Shown here in pieces: positions 36,469-44,419 of a stretch of DNA of 50,997 bases. Both the position numbers and the translations under genes were made by a program. The notes under the pieces were generated by a model. It was not told where the DNA came from. It saw nothing but the letters and a program-made list of their open reading frames with translations, and did not search any database. How positions within the stretch are numbered: the first letter of the stretch is position 1; every line of letters starts with the position of its first letter. Location of the stretch: positions 1-50,997 of the forward strand of contig JAEYZI010000008.1 in assembly GCA_023428065.1 (NCBI GenBank), given 5' to 3'. The DNA is from Actinomycetes bacterium. Lineage in GTDB: Bacteria; Actinomycetota; Actinomycetes; Actinomycetales; Microbacteriaceae.

Positions 36469-37139
36469 GCGTGCGCGTACCCGGCGCGGCATCCGCGTCC
36501 CTCCGGTCGCCCCTGCTGTGGCTCGACGTCGCGCTCTACCTCGTGCTGCCGCTCGTCGGGCTGCTGTGGCTCGGGTGGGACTGGCGGCCGATCGTGCTGC
36601 TGTACTGGCTCGAGAACGTCACGATCGGCGGGGTCACCTTCATCGCGTTGCGGCGCCGCGCGGCGGCGGGGGCGGATGGCGGCTTCGGCTTCCCGGCGAC
36701 GTTCTTCCTCATGCACTACGGCATCTTCACGGTCGTGCACGGCGTGTTCGTGATAGTGCTCATCATCATCGCGCCGCTCATCACCGGGAGCGAGCCCGCA
36801 CCCTTCGACCCGCTGTGGCTCGTGGTCGCATGGGCGGTCGCGACGGGGCTGCAGTGGTACCACGCGCTGCGGGCCGACCCGCCGCCGCGCGCGAGCGTCG
36901 GCCGCGCCTACGGGCGCGTGCTCGTGCTGCACGCCGTCGTGCTCGGCGCGGTGTGGCTCATCGAGGCGCTCGGCCTGCCCGCGATCGTCGCGATCGCGCT
37001 CGTCGTGCTGCACGCGATCGTCGACGTCGTGTCGATCGTGCTCGGCTCGCTCCTCGGCAGCGGGCGCTGGCAGTTCGTTCCCGTCGGCGAGCGCTCGTGG
37101 GCGCTGCGTCGCGTGCCGGAGCAGCGCGCGGACGGCTGA
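36465..37139 (+). CDS. DUF6498-like integral membrane protein
   Basis: From GTG 36465 (GTGA overlap with the ferritin-like gene) the protein is 224 residues with about six hydrophobic segments. The N-terminal pattern WLDVALYLVLPLVGLLWLGWDWRPIVLLYWLENVTIGG, with Tyr-Trp-x-Glu-Asn, is typical of DUF6498. A conserved His in FFLMHYGIFTVVHGVFV and another in WYHALR could be functional. The role is unknown; as the last gene of the operon it may anchor the lipid enzymes or transport or modify their product in the membrane. Confidence 0.72.
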   Translation: MSVRVPGAASASLRSPLLWLDVALYLVLPLVGLLWLGWDWRPIVLLYWLENVTIGGVTFIALRRRAAAGADGGFGFPATFFLMHYGIFTVVHGVFVIVLIIIAPLITGSEPAPFDPLWLVVAWAVATGLQWYHALRADPPPRASVGRAYGRVLVLHAVVLGAVWLIEALGLPAIVAIALVVLHAIVDVVSIVLGSLLGSGRWQFVPVGERSWALRRVPEQRADG

Positions 37140-37178
37140 CGCCGCGACCGAGGTCGCCGGCGGTTCAGACGGTTCCGG

Positions 37179-37370
37179 TCAGGCGGGCTCGTCGTCCGCC
37201 GGGGGGATGGGCGTGTCGCCCTCCGCCTCGACGATGTCCATGAGCGTCTCCCGGTCGGAGGTGCCCTGGCCCGTGAGGCTGTTCTCGATGTCGTCGGACT
37301 GCCCGCTGTTGACGACGTCCCAGGTCACGGCCGAGTCGCCGGACTGGTTTCCGCTTGCGTTCGTTCCCAT
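37179..37370 (-). CDS. Small acidic hypothetical protein
   Basis: The 63-residue product is Asp/Glu/Ser rich, with no hydrophobic core (NASGNQSGDSAVTWDVVN ... DTPIPPADDEPA), and is probably disordered. It has no recognised domain. ATG 37370 follows CAGACT (37382-37377) by six bases, the same -10 variant used by the leader peptide at 10111. It is divergent from a TetR gene with 62 bp between starts, which makes it a possible target. Confidence 0.6.
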   Translation of the reverse strand: MGTNASGNQSGDSAVTWDVVNSGQSDDIENSLTGQGTSDRETLMDIVEAEGDTPIPPADDEPA

Positions 37371-37432
37371 GCGCCGAGTCTGCGCCCATCCGGCTCCCGC
37401 GTCGAGCCCTTGACGCGTGCCACCATGAATGC

Positions 37433-37981
37433 ATGAGCGCCCCCCGTCCGTCGACCAAGGAGGCGATCCGCGCCGCAGCCGCGCGCCTCTTCCCAGAGCA
37501 CGGCTACGTCGGCACCTCGGTGCGCGACATCGCCTCCGCAGCGGGCGTCGACCCCGCCCTCGTCATCCGCCACTTCGGGTCGAAGGAGGAGCTGTTCCTC
37601 GAGATCATGCAGCTCGACGAGGACACGCAGCCCCTGCTCGACGGGCCCGTCGAACAGCTCGGCGAGCACTTCATCGGCTACGTGCTGAGCGCCGGGGAGC
37701 AGGTGCGGGGCGTGTTCCTCGCCCTCATCCGGGCGAGCGAGTCGGGCGGGGTCGCACCCCGGCTGCGCGCCATGCACGACGCCGCGTTCGTGGCCCCCCT
37801 GCTCTCGCGCCTCGACGGCCCGGATGCCGAACTGCGCGCCCGGCTCGCGGCCGCGCTCGTCGGCGGGCTGCTCTACAGCATGTGGGTGGTCGGCGACGAG
37901 CAGCTGCTCGCCGCCGACCGTTCCGAGATCGTGTGCCGCTACGGCGCGCTCCTGCAGGAGCTGATCACGCCGCCCGCGTAG
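37433..37981 (+). CDS. TetR/AcrR-family transcriptional regulator
   Basis: The 182-residue protein has a TetR DNA-binding domain (TKEAIRAAAARLFPEHGYVGTSVRDIASAAGVDPALVIRHFGSKEELF) and a helical ligand domain. ATG 37433 is chosen because it starts a normal TetR N-terminus; the open frame further upstream is GC-rich shadow. It lies between the DUF6498-ending lipid operon and a convergent SDR; the ligand is unknown, but a fatty acid or lipid would fit the area. Confidence 0.88.
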   Translation: MSAPRPSTKEAIRAAAARLFPEHGYVGTSVRDIASAAGVDPALVIRHFGSKEELFLEIMQLDEDTQPLLDGPVEQLGEHFIGYVLSAGEQVRGVFLALIRASESGGVAPRLRAMHDAAFVAPLLSRLDGPDAELRARLAAALVGGLLYSMWVVGDEQLLAADRSEIVCRYGALLQELITPPA

Positions 37982-37999
37982 CCCCGGGTTCGTCCGCGG

Positions 38000-39031
38000 C
38001 TACTGCACCGACCATCCGCCGTCGGAGGCGAGGATCTGGCCCGTCACGTTCGTCGCGTCGTCGCTCAGGAGCCACGTGATCGACGCCGCGAGCTGGTCGG
38101 GCATCGCGACCGGCGGCACCGTGGCGAGCAGGGCTCCGACCCGCTCCTGCCCGAGCTCCGAGGCGAAGCTCGCCTCGATGTTGGTGGCCGTGGCGCCGGG
38201 GGCGACCGCGTTGACGCGGATGTTCTTGCCCGCGTACATGAACGCGGTCGACTTCGTGAGCCCCACGACGGCGTGCTTCGAGGTCGTGTAGGCGAGGCCC
38301 GCCGCCGAGCCGCGCAGCGCCGCCTCGGATGCCACGTTGACGATCGCGCCGCGGCCCGCGTCGAGCATGAGCGGCAGCACGGCGCGTGTGAGCTTGAACA
38401 TGCCCGTCACGTTGACGTTCATGACGCGGTCCCACACGGCGTCGCTCACCTCGTGGAGCGGCGTCATGTCGTCCATGACGCCCGCGACGTTCGCGAGGCC
38501 GTCGATCCGGCCGCCCGCCGCCGCGACGATCGCGGCGATCGCGGCGGCGCTCGTGATGTCGCCCGCGACGATGCGCACGTCGCTGCCACCGAGCTCTGCC
38601 GCGAGTTCGTCGAGGCGCGGCTGCGAGACGTCGACCGCGACGACCGTGCCGCCCTCGCGCGCGATGCGCGACGCGGTCGCCTTGCCGATGCCGGATCCGG
38701 CGCCCGTCACGACGATCGTCTTGCCGGCGAAGCGTCCGGGCGTGACCTGCTCGACCCACTCGGCGGATGCGGCTTCCGCCTCGGCGTCGTCCTCCTCCAC
38801 GGGCGCCGCGCCTCCGTTGGCCTTGGCGACCATCTCGTCGACGAGCGACTGGGGGAACTTGCCCTTACTGAGCGCCACGAGACGCTGCAGCGGGAAGAGC
38901 CGCACGGGGGCGAGCGCCTTCTCGTCCTGGCCCGCCTGCGCGAGGAGGTCACGGAGCAGCGGGCCCCCGACCGGATGCTTGAGCCAGTCGCCCACAGACG
39001 ACTTGCCGGTGAGGGGCTTGTCCTTGGCCAT
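38000..39031 (-). CDS. Short-chain dehydrogenase with an extra ~100-residue N-terminal domain
   Basis: Residues about 100-343 form a classical SDR: TGAGSGIGKATA, NVAGVMDD, Ser in VNVASEAAL, and YTTSK (active Tyr and Lys), with a C-terminal GGWSVQ. The first 100 residues are unusual: SSVGDWLKHPVGGPLLRDLL and FPLQRLVALSKGKFPQSLVDEM, then an acidic linker. Similar short helical modules end some actinobacterial glycosidases, so this may be a docking or oligomerisation domain. GGAAGGACGGAAG precedes ATG 39031. Substrate unknown. Confidence 0.85.
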   Translation of the reverse strand: MAKDKPLTGKSSVGDWLKHPVGGPLLRDLLAQAGQDEKALAPVRLFPLQRLVALSKGKFPQSLVDEMVAKANGGAAPVEEDDAEAEAASAEWVEQVTPGRFAGKTIVVTGAGSGIGKATASRIAREGGTVVAVDVSQPRLDELAAELGGSDVRIVAGDITSAAAIAAIVAAAGGRIDGLANVAGVMDDMTPLHEVSDAVWDRVMNVNVTGMFKLTRAVLPLMLDAGRGAIVNVASEAALRGSAAGLAYTTSKHAVVGLTKSTAFMYAGKNIRVNAVAPGATATNIEASFASELGQERVGALLATVPPVAMPDQLAASITWLLSDDATNVTGQILASDGGWSVQ

Positions 39032-39138
39032 GTCTTCCGTCCTTCCGCGTCGACCTCGCCATCGGGGTCGTCGGCTCCAGTCTGCGCCGCTCCCCGTCGC
39101 GTGTCAACAGCGTTGACGGCGGTCCCCGCCGCCCGCGT

Positions 39139-39693
39139 TCACGCCGCCAGCAGAGCCTCCCGAAGACCGTCGAGGATGCGGTCGAAGACCTCCGCCTCCG
39201 AGCCGACGGCGTCGAGCTCGACGATGCGGCCGCGGTAGTGGCCGAGGAGCGACTCCTCCACCCGGCGGAACCCCGCGATCCGCTTCTCGGCGATCTCGGG
39301 GGCGTCGTCGGAGCGCTCGCGCGCCGCGAGCCGCGCGGTGAGCTCGGCATCCGGCACGTCGAAGTGGAGCGCCACATCGACCTCGGCTCCGCGGGCGCGG
39401 AGGAAGCGGTCGAGCATCTTCGCCTGCGCGATCGAGCGGGGGAAGCCGTCGAGCACGAAGCCCGCGGTGTGCTCCTCGATCGCCTGCTCGACGACCCCGA
39501 CGACGATGTGGTCGGGCACGAGCTCGCCGCGTTCGACGTACTCGCCCGCGCGCACGCCGACCGCGGTGCCCGACGCGACGCGCTCGCGCAGCAGGTCGCC
39601 GACGACGATGCGCGGCACCCCCAGGCGCTCGGCGACGCGCAGCCCCTGGGTGCCCTTGCCCGCGCCCGGAGGGCCCACGAGGATGATGCGCAT
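39139..39693 (-). CDS. adk: Adenylate kinase (short, lidless form)
   Basis: This enzyme interconverts ATP + AMP and 2 ADP. The 184-residue protein has the P-loop GPPGAGKGTQ (7-16), the AMP site GDLLRERVASG, the FVLDGFPRS segment and the RIAGFRR region, with a short LID like mycobacterial Adk. ATG 39693 overlaps the malate synthase stop by one base (TGATG), so the genes are coupled; an adk gene is normally in the ribosomal-protein operon, so this may be a second copy. Confidence 0.88.
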   Translation of the reverse strand: MRIILVGPPGAGKGTQGLRVAERLGVPRIVVGDLLRERVASGTAVGVRAGEYVERGELVPDHIVVGVVEQAIEEHTAGFVLDGFPRSIAQAKMLDRFLRARGAEVDVALHFDVPDAELTARLAARERSDDAPEIAEKRIAGFRRVEESLLGHYRGRIVELDAVGSEAEVFDRILDGLREALLAA

Positions 39694-41354
39694 CAGGCTG
39701 CCCTCCCCGCTGTCGTCTGCACGGGCCCCGTCGCGAGCGCAGCGAGCGCCGCGTCGACCTCGGGCTCCACGAGGAAGCGCGAATACGCCTCGATCGTGAG
39801 GAACGTGGGGAACTCCTCGCCCAGCGTGAGCGAGCGCACGAGCTCGGCGGCGTCGTCGAACCGCCCGTCGGGGGTGCGCCGCGCCTCGAGCTCGGCCGCG
39901 AGCAGTCGCTCCACGAGCTCGCCCGTCACGCGCGTGCCCTCGGTCGTCGCCACGCCCTGGCGGATCCACTGCCACAGCTGCGAGCGGCTGATCTCGGCCG
40001 TCGCGGCGTCCTCCATGAGGTCGTCGATCGCCGCGGCGCCGACACCCCGCAGCCACGACTCGAGGTAGCGGAGGGCGATCGACACGTTCGCGGCGACCCC
40101 GGCATCCGTCACCTCGCCGTCGATGTGCAGGTCGACGAGCTCGCGGGCCTCGACGTGCACGTCGTCGCGCAGGCGATCGACCTGGTTCGGGCGGTCGCCG
40201 AGCACGGCGTCGAACTCCGCTCGAGCCGTCGCGATGAGGTCCGGGTGCGCGACCCACGTGCCGTCGAAGCCGTCGCCCGCCTCGCGGCGCTTGTCGTTCG
40301 CGACCTGCTCGAGGGCGCGCGCCGTCACCTCGGGGTCGCGGCGGTTCGGGATGAACGCGCTCATGCCGCCGATGGCATGCGCGCCGCGCTTGTGGCACGT
40401 CGCCACGAGCAGCTCCGTGTAGGCCCGCATGAACGGCACCGTCATCGTGATCTTCGCGCGGTCGGGGAGGGTGAACGCCGCCCCGCGGCCGCGGAAGTTC
40501 TTGATGATCGAGAAGATGTAGTCCCACCGGCCCGCGTTGAGGCCCGCGCAGTGGTCGCGCAGCTCGTAGAGGATCTCCTCCATCTCGAAGGCCGCGGGGA
40601 TCGTCTCGATGAGCACGGTCGCGCGGATCGTGCCGTGCGGGATGCCGAGCTCCTGCTCCGTGAAGCTGAACACGTCATCCCACAGCCGGGCCTCGAGGTG
40701 CGACTCGAGCTTCGGCAGGTAGAAGTACGGTCCGCTGCCGCGCGCGATGAGCTCATGCGCGTTGTGGAATGCGTACAGGCCGAAGTCGACGAGCGAGCCG
40801 GATGCGGGGCTCGCGATGCCGGGGGCGTCGGTGTAGCGCAGGTGCTTCTCGACGAGGTGCCACCCGCGCGGGCGGAACACGATCGTCGGAGTCTCCTCCC
40901 CCAGCCGGTACTCCTTGCCCTCGGGGCTCGTGAAGTCGATCTGCCGACGGATGGCGTCGAAGAGGTTGAGCTGACCGCCGACGACATTGGCCCAGGTGGG
41001 GCTCGTCGCGTCCTCGTGGTCGGCGAGCCAGACCTTGGCGCCCGAGTTCATGGCGTTGATCGTCATCTTGCGATCGGTCGGTCCGGTGATCTCGACGCGG
41101 CGGTCCTCGAGGCCCGGGCCGGCGCCGGCGACGCGCCAGCTCGCGTCTTCGCGGATCTCGCGGGTCTCGGGCAGGAAGCGCAGGTCGCGGCCGTTCTCGA
41201 TGGCGCGGCGGCGCTCCATCCGGGTGGCGAGGATCCCGTGGCGGCGGCCGACGAAGCGGTCGTGCAGCCGCGTGAGGAACTCCAGTGCCTCCGGAGTGAG
41301 GATCTCGTCGAAGCGCTCCGCCCGCGGGCCGAGCACCTCCATCCGTGCGTTCAT
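39693..41354 (-). CDS. aceB: Malate synthase A
   Basis: AceB condenses glyoxylate and acetyl-CoA into malate. The 553-residue length matches the A form. Visible features are INAMNSGAKVWLADHEDATSPTWANV (Asp-Glu for Mg2+), VLIETIPAAFEMEEILYELRDHCAGLNAGRWDYIFS, MSAFIPNRRDPEVTARALEQV and the C-terminal TFLTIEAYSRFLV. It lies 137 bp downstream of aceA on the same strand, separated by repeat hairpins, and just upstream of adk. It completes the glyoxylate shunt for growth on acetate or fatty acids. Confidence 0.95.
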   Translation of the reverse strand: MNARMEVLGPRAERFDEILTPEALEFLTRLHDRFVGRRHGILATRMERRRAIENGRDLRFLPETREIREDASWRVAGAGPGLEDRRVEITGPTDRKMTINAMNSGAKVWLADHEDATSPTWANVVGGQLNLFDAIRRQIDFTSPEGKEYRLGEETPTIVFRPRGWHLVEKHLRYTDAPGIASPASGSLVDFGLYAFHNAHELIARGSGPYFYLPKLESHLEARLWDDVFSFTEQELGIPHGTIRATVLIETIPAAFEMEEILYELRDHCAGLNAGRWDYIFSIIKNFRGRGAAFTLPDRAKITMTVPFMRAYTELLVATCHKRGAHAIGGMSAFIPNRRDPEVTARALEQVANDKRREAGDGFDGTWVAHPDLIATARAEFDAVLGDRPNQVDRLRDDVHVEARELVDLHIDGEVTDAGVAANVSIALRYLESWLRGVGAAAIDDLMEDAATAEISRSQLWQWIRQGVATTEGTRVTGELVERLLAAELEARRTPDGRFDDAAELVRSLTLGEEFPTFLTIEAYSRFLVEPEVDAALAALATGPVQTTAGRAA

Positions 41355-41377
41355 GGTCTGTCTCTCTCTCAGTGGAT

Positions 41378-41475
41378 CGGCGGGAGAACCCGTCACCCGG
41401 CGGGAGTCGTTGCTCCCGCCGGGTGAGTGGTTCGTCGCCCGGTGCGGGATCTGCTCCCGCCGACGGTGCGGTTGC
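41378..41475. repeat. GGCGGGAGCAA-type repeat cluster with 14-base hairpin between aceA and aceB
   Basis: Perfect 14-base arms, TCACCCGGCGGGAG (41393-41406) and CTCCCGCCGGGTGA (41413-41426), flank a six-base loop. Further copies are CGGCGGGAGAAC (41378-41389), GATCTGCTCCCGCCGA (41448-41463) and GGTTGCTCCCGCCGA just after. The 16-mer at 41448 also occurs at 31625, and GAGTGGTTCG occurs in both clusters. The hairpin may end or stabilise aceA mRNA. Confidence 0.75.
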
Positions 41476-41491
41476 TCCCGCCGACCGGATG

Positions 41492-42808
41492 TCAGTGGAA
41501 CTGGTCGGCCTCGGTCGAGCCCACGAGCGCGAGGGTCGCCGAGTCGGGATTGAGGGCGGTGGCGATCCGATCGAAGTAGCCGGTGCCCACCTCGCGCTGG
41601 TGCTTCGTGGCCGTGTAGCCCGAGGCCTCCGAGGCGAACTCCGCCTCCTGCAGCTCGACGTACGCCGTCATGTGGCGCGTCGAGTAGTCCTTCGCGAGCT
41701 CGAACATCCCGTGGTTGAGGGAGTGGAAGCCGGCGAGGGTGATGAACTGGAACGCGTAGCCCATGGCGCTCAGTTCGCGCTGGAAGCGCGCGATCTGGTC
41801 GTCGTCGAGGTGACGCTTCCAGTTGAAGCTCGGCGAGCAGTTGTAGGCGAGCTTCTGGTCGGGGAACTCCGAGTGGATCGACTCGGCGAAGCGACGCGCG
41901 AGCTCGAGATCGGGCTCGGCCGACTCGACCCAGAGCAGGTCGGCGTACGGCGCGTAGGCGTGGCCGCGGGCGAGCACCGGCTCGATGCCGTTCTGCACCT
42001 CGTAGAAGCCCTCGGCGGTGCGATCGCCCGTGACGAACTGGCGGTCGCGCTCGTCGTGGTCGCTCGTCAGGAGCGTCGCGGCGAGAGCGTCGGTGCGGGC
42101 GATGATGATGCTCGGCACGCCGGCGACGTCGGCCGCGAGGCGGGCCGCGTTGAGGGTGCGGATGTGCTGGCTGGTCGGCACGAGCACCTTGCCGCCCATG
42201 TGGCCGCACTTCTTCTCGCTCGCGAGCTGGTCCTCCCAGTGCACGCCCGCCGCGCCCGCCTGGATCATCTGGTGCATGAGCTCGTAGGCGTTGAGCGGGC
42301 CGCCGAAGCCGGCCTCGGCGTCGGCGACGATGGGCGCCATCCAGTCGCGGCTCGTCGTGCCCGTCTCGGCGAACTCGATCTGCGCGGCGCGCTGGAGGGC
42401 GTTGTTGATGCGGCGCACGACGGCGGGCACGGAGTTGGCCGGGTAGAGGCTCTGGTCGGGATAGGTCTGACCGGAGAGGTTCGCGTCGGCCGCGACCTGC
42501 CAGCCCGAGAGGTAGATGGCCTCGAGGCCCGCGCGCACCTGCTGCACGGCCTGGTTGCCGGTGAGGGCGCCGAGGGCGGCGATCCAGTGCTCGGGGTTCT
42601 CGGAGTTGGCCTGGATCGACTCCCACAGGCGCTCGGCGCCGCGGCGGGCGAGTGTGGCATCCTCGCGGACCGGCCCCCGCAGGGCGACGACGTCCTCCGC
42701 GGTGTAGTCGCGACGGATGCCGCTCCAGCGCGGGTCCGAGGCCCACTCGGCCTCGAGCTCGGCGGCGGTCTGGGTCTGGTCGCCGGGACGGGCGGGGGTC
42801 GTGCTCAT
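41492..42808 (-). CDS. aceA: Isocitrate lyase
   Basis: AceA splits isocitrate into succinate and glyoxylate. The 438-residue protein has the active-site signature KKCGHMGGKVLVP with the catalytic Cys, VHWEDQLASEKKCGH, IIARTDALAATLLTS and YNCSPSFNWKRHL. Length fits the actinobacterial ICL1 type. ATG 42808 has GGAAGGACAG before it. It is divergent from RamB, its known regulator in Corynebacterium and Mycobacterium. Confidence 0.96.
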   Translation of the reverse strand: MSTTPARPGDQTQTAAELEAEWASDPRWSGIRRDYTAEDVVALRGPVREDATLARRGAERLWESIQANSENPEHWIAALGALTGNQAVQQVRAGLEAIYLSGWQVAADANLSGQTYPDQSLYPANSVPAVVRRINNALQRAAQIEFAETGTTSRDWMAPIVADAEAGFGGPLNAYELMHQMIQAGAAGVHWEDQLASEKKCGHMGGKVLVPTSQHIRTLNAARLAADVAGVPSIIIARTDALAATLLTSDHDERDRQFVTGDRTAEGFYEVQNGIEPVLARGHAYAPYADLLWVESAEPDLELARRFAESIHSEFPDQKLAYNCSPSFNWKRHLDDDQIARFQRELSAMGYAFQFITLAGFHSLNHGMFELAKDYSTRHMTAYVELQEAEFASEASGYTATKHQREVGTGYFDRIATALNPDSATLALVGSTEADQFH

Positions 42809-42911
42809 GGGGTCTGTCCTTCCGAAGTCGATCCGCGGGATGCGGTGCGTGGTTCGATCGTGCGCCCGGCGCAAGCGGGTTTCTCGCGAACTTCGGGGTG
42901 AAATTCACAGG

Positions 42912-42932
42912 TTTTTCTGTTGCGCAGAAGAA
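42912..42932. promoter_or_regulatory. Candidate RamB operator between aceA and ramB
   Basis: An inverted repeat with arms TTTTTCTG and CAGAAGAA (one mismatch) around TTGCG lies just upstream of the ramB start in a locally AT-rich stretch. RamB binds the aceA and its own promoter in Corynebacterium. The match to a published consensus was not tested. Confidence 0.4.
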
Positions 42933-42955
42933 CACGCCGCTGCGACCATCGATCC

Positions 42956-44413
42956 ATGGGCACCACAGCAGCCGAGCTGATCGACGATGGGGACGTGCTC
43001 GACTCCCTCACCGTCGGACGCCGCATCCGTCAGCTCCGCCTCGACCGCGGCATGACCCTCGAGACGCTCGCGAGCGAGCTCGGGCGCGCGATCTCGCAGG
43101 TCTCGCTCATCGAGAACGGCAAGCGCGAGCTCAAGATCGGCGAACTGCAGCGGCTCGCGCGCATCCTCGGCACGAGCCTCGACGAACTGCTCAGCCAGGA
43201 GCCCCCGTCGAAGCGCGCGGCCCTCGAGATCGCGCTCGAGCGCGCGCAGCGCGGCCCGCTCTTCCAGAGCCTCGGGCTCGGGCCGCTCCCCATCCGCAAG
43301 TCGCTCAGCGATGAGGCGATCGAGACGATCCTCGCCCTGCACGAGGAGCTCGGTCGGCTCCACCGCGAGCGCGCGGCGACGCCCGAGGAGGCGCGCCGGG
43401 CGAACACCGAGCTGCGCGCCGAGCAGCGCAGGCGCAGCAACTACTTCCCGGAGCTCGAGGCGACGGCGGCCGAGCTCCTCGCGGCGGTCGGCCACGAGGG
43501 CGGCCCGCTCTCGCAGCGCCTCGCATCCGAGCTCGCCCGCCACCTCGGTTTCACGCTGCACTACGTGGGCGACCTCCCCTCGTCGACGCGCTCCGTGACC
43601 GACCACGCGAACGGGCGCATCTACCTGCCGGTGCGCCAGACCTCCGATCCGCGCAGCGCGCTCCTGCAGGCGCTCGCCGCGCACGTGCTCGGCAAGCAGG
43701 AGCCGCGCGACTACGCCGAGCTGCTGCGCCAGCGCGTCGAGACGAACTATCTCGCGGGTGCTCTGCTGATCCCCGAGAAGAGCGCCGTCGACTTCCTCAC
43801 CGCGGCGAAGGCGAAGCGCGAGCTCTCGGTCGAGGACCTGCGCGACGCGTTCGCCGTCTCCTACGAGACCGCCGCGCACCGTTTCACGAACCTCGCGACC
43901 GAGCACCTCGGCATCCCGGTTCACTTCCTCAAGGTGCACGAGTCGGGCGCGATCTCGAAGGCCTACGAGAACGACGGCGCCTACTTCCCGACGGATGCGC
44001 TCGGCGCGGTCGAGGGGCAGGTCGTGTGCCGGTATTGGTCGGCGCGCCAGGTGTTCGACGTCGAGGACCGCTTCAGCCCGTACCACCAGTACACCGACAA
44101 GCCGAACGGCACCTACTGGTGCACGTCGAGCATCCAGTCGACGGCGAACGGCTCGTTCTCGGTGAGCGTCGGCACGCCCTTCGTGCACGTCAAGTGGTTC
44201 CGGGGTCGCGACACGGCGGTGCGCCGCGCGTCGACGTGCCCCGACCCGTCGTGCTGTCGCAAGCCGCCGGCGGAGCTCGCCGAGCGCTGGAAGGACGCGT
44301 GGCCGAGCGCCCGCCTCCACTCCTCGCTCCTCGCCGCGATGCCGACCGGCACCTTCACGGGCGTCGACCTCACCGAGGTCTACGAGTTCCTCGACGGGCA
44401 CGCGCCCGAGTGA
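42956..44413 (+). CDS. ramB: RamB / short-chain fatty acyl regulator (XRE-family)
   Basis: The 485-residue protein has an N-terminal XRE helix-turn-helix (GRRIRQLRLDRGMTLETLASELGRAISQVSLIENGKRELK), a coiled middle region, an IrrE-like/DUF955 region (LAAHVLGKQEPRDYAELLRQRVETNYLAGALLIP) and a C-terminal ScfR domain with a Cys cluster (ASTCPDPSCCRKPP). Length and layout match RamB of Corynebacterium and Mycobacterium, which senses acetate or propionate status and controls the glyoxylate shunt. It is divergent from aceA. ATG 42956 is chosen over upstream in-frame codons because the conserved region begins soon after. Confidence 0.92.
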   Translation: MGTTAAELIDDGDVLDSLTVGRRIRQLRLDRGMTLETLASELGRAISQVSLIENGKRELKIGELQRLARILGTSLDELLSQEPPSKRAALEIALERAQRGPLFQSLGLGPLPIRKSLSDEAIETILALHEELGRLHRERAATPEEARRANTELRAEQRRRSNYFPELEATAAELLAAVGHEGGPLSQRLASELARHLGFTLHYVGDLPSSTRSVTDHANGRIYLPVRQTSDPRSALLQALAAHVLGKQEPRDYAELLRQRVETNYLAGALLIPEKSAVDFLTAAKAKRELSVEDLRDAFAVSYETAAHRFTNLATEHLGIPVHFLKVHESGAISKAYENDGAYFPTDALGAVEGQVVCRYWSARQVFDVEDRFSPYHQYTDKPNGTYWCTSSIQSTANGSFSVSVGTPFVHVKWFRGRDTAVRRASTCPDPSCCRKPPAELAERWKDAWPSARLHSSLLAAMPTGTFTGVDLTEVYEFLDGHAPE

Positions 44414-44419
44414 GCGGTG

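Noticed and set aside
32998..36492. 1164-codon open frame on the minus strand opposite the FAR/ferritin operon
   Set aside because: It has no domain-like sequence, is rich in Arg/Gly/Val/His as expected for the shadow of high-GC genes, and lies opposite three well-supported enzymes.
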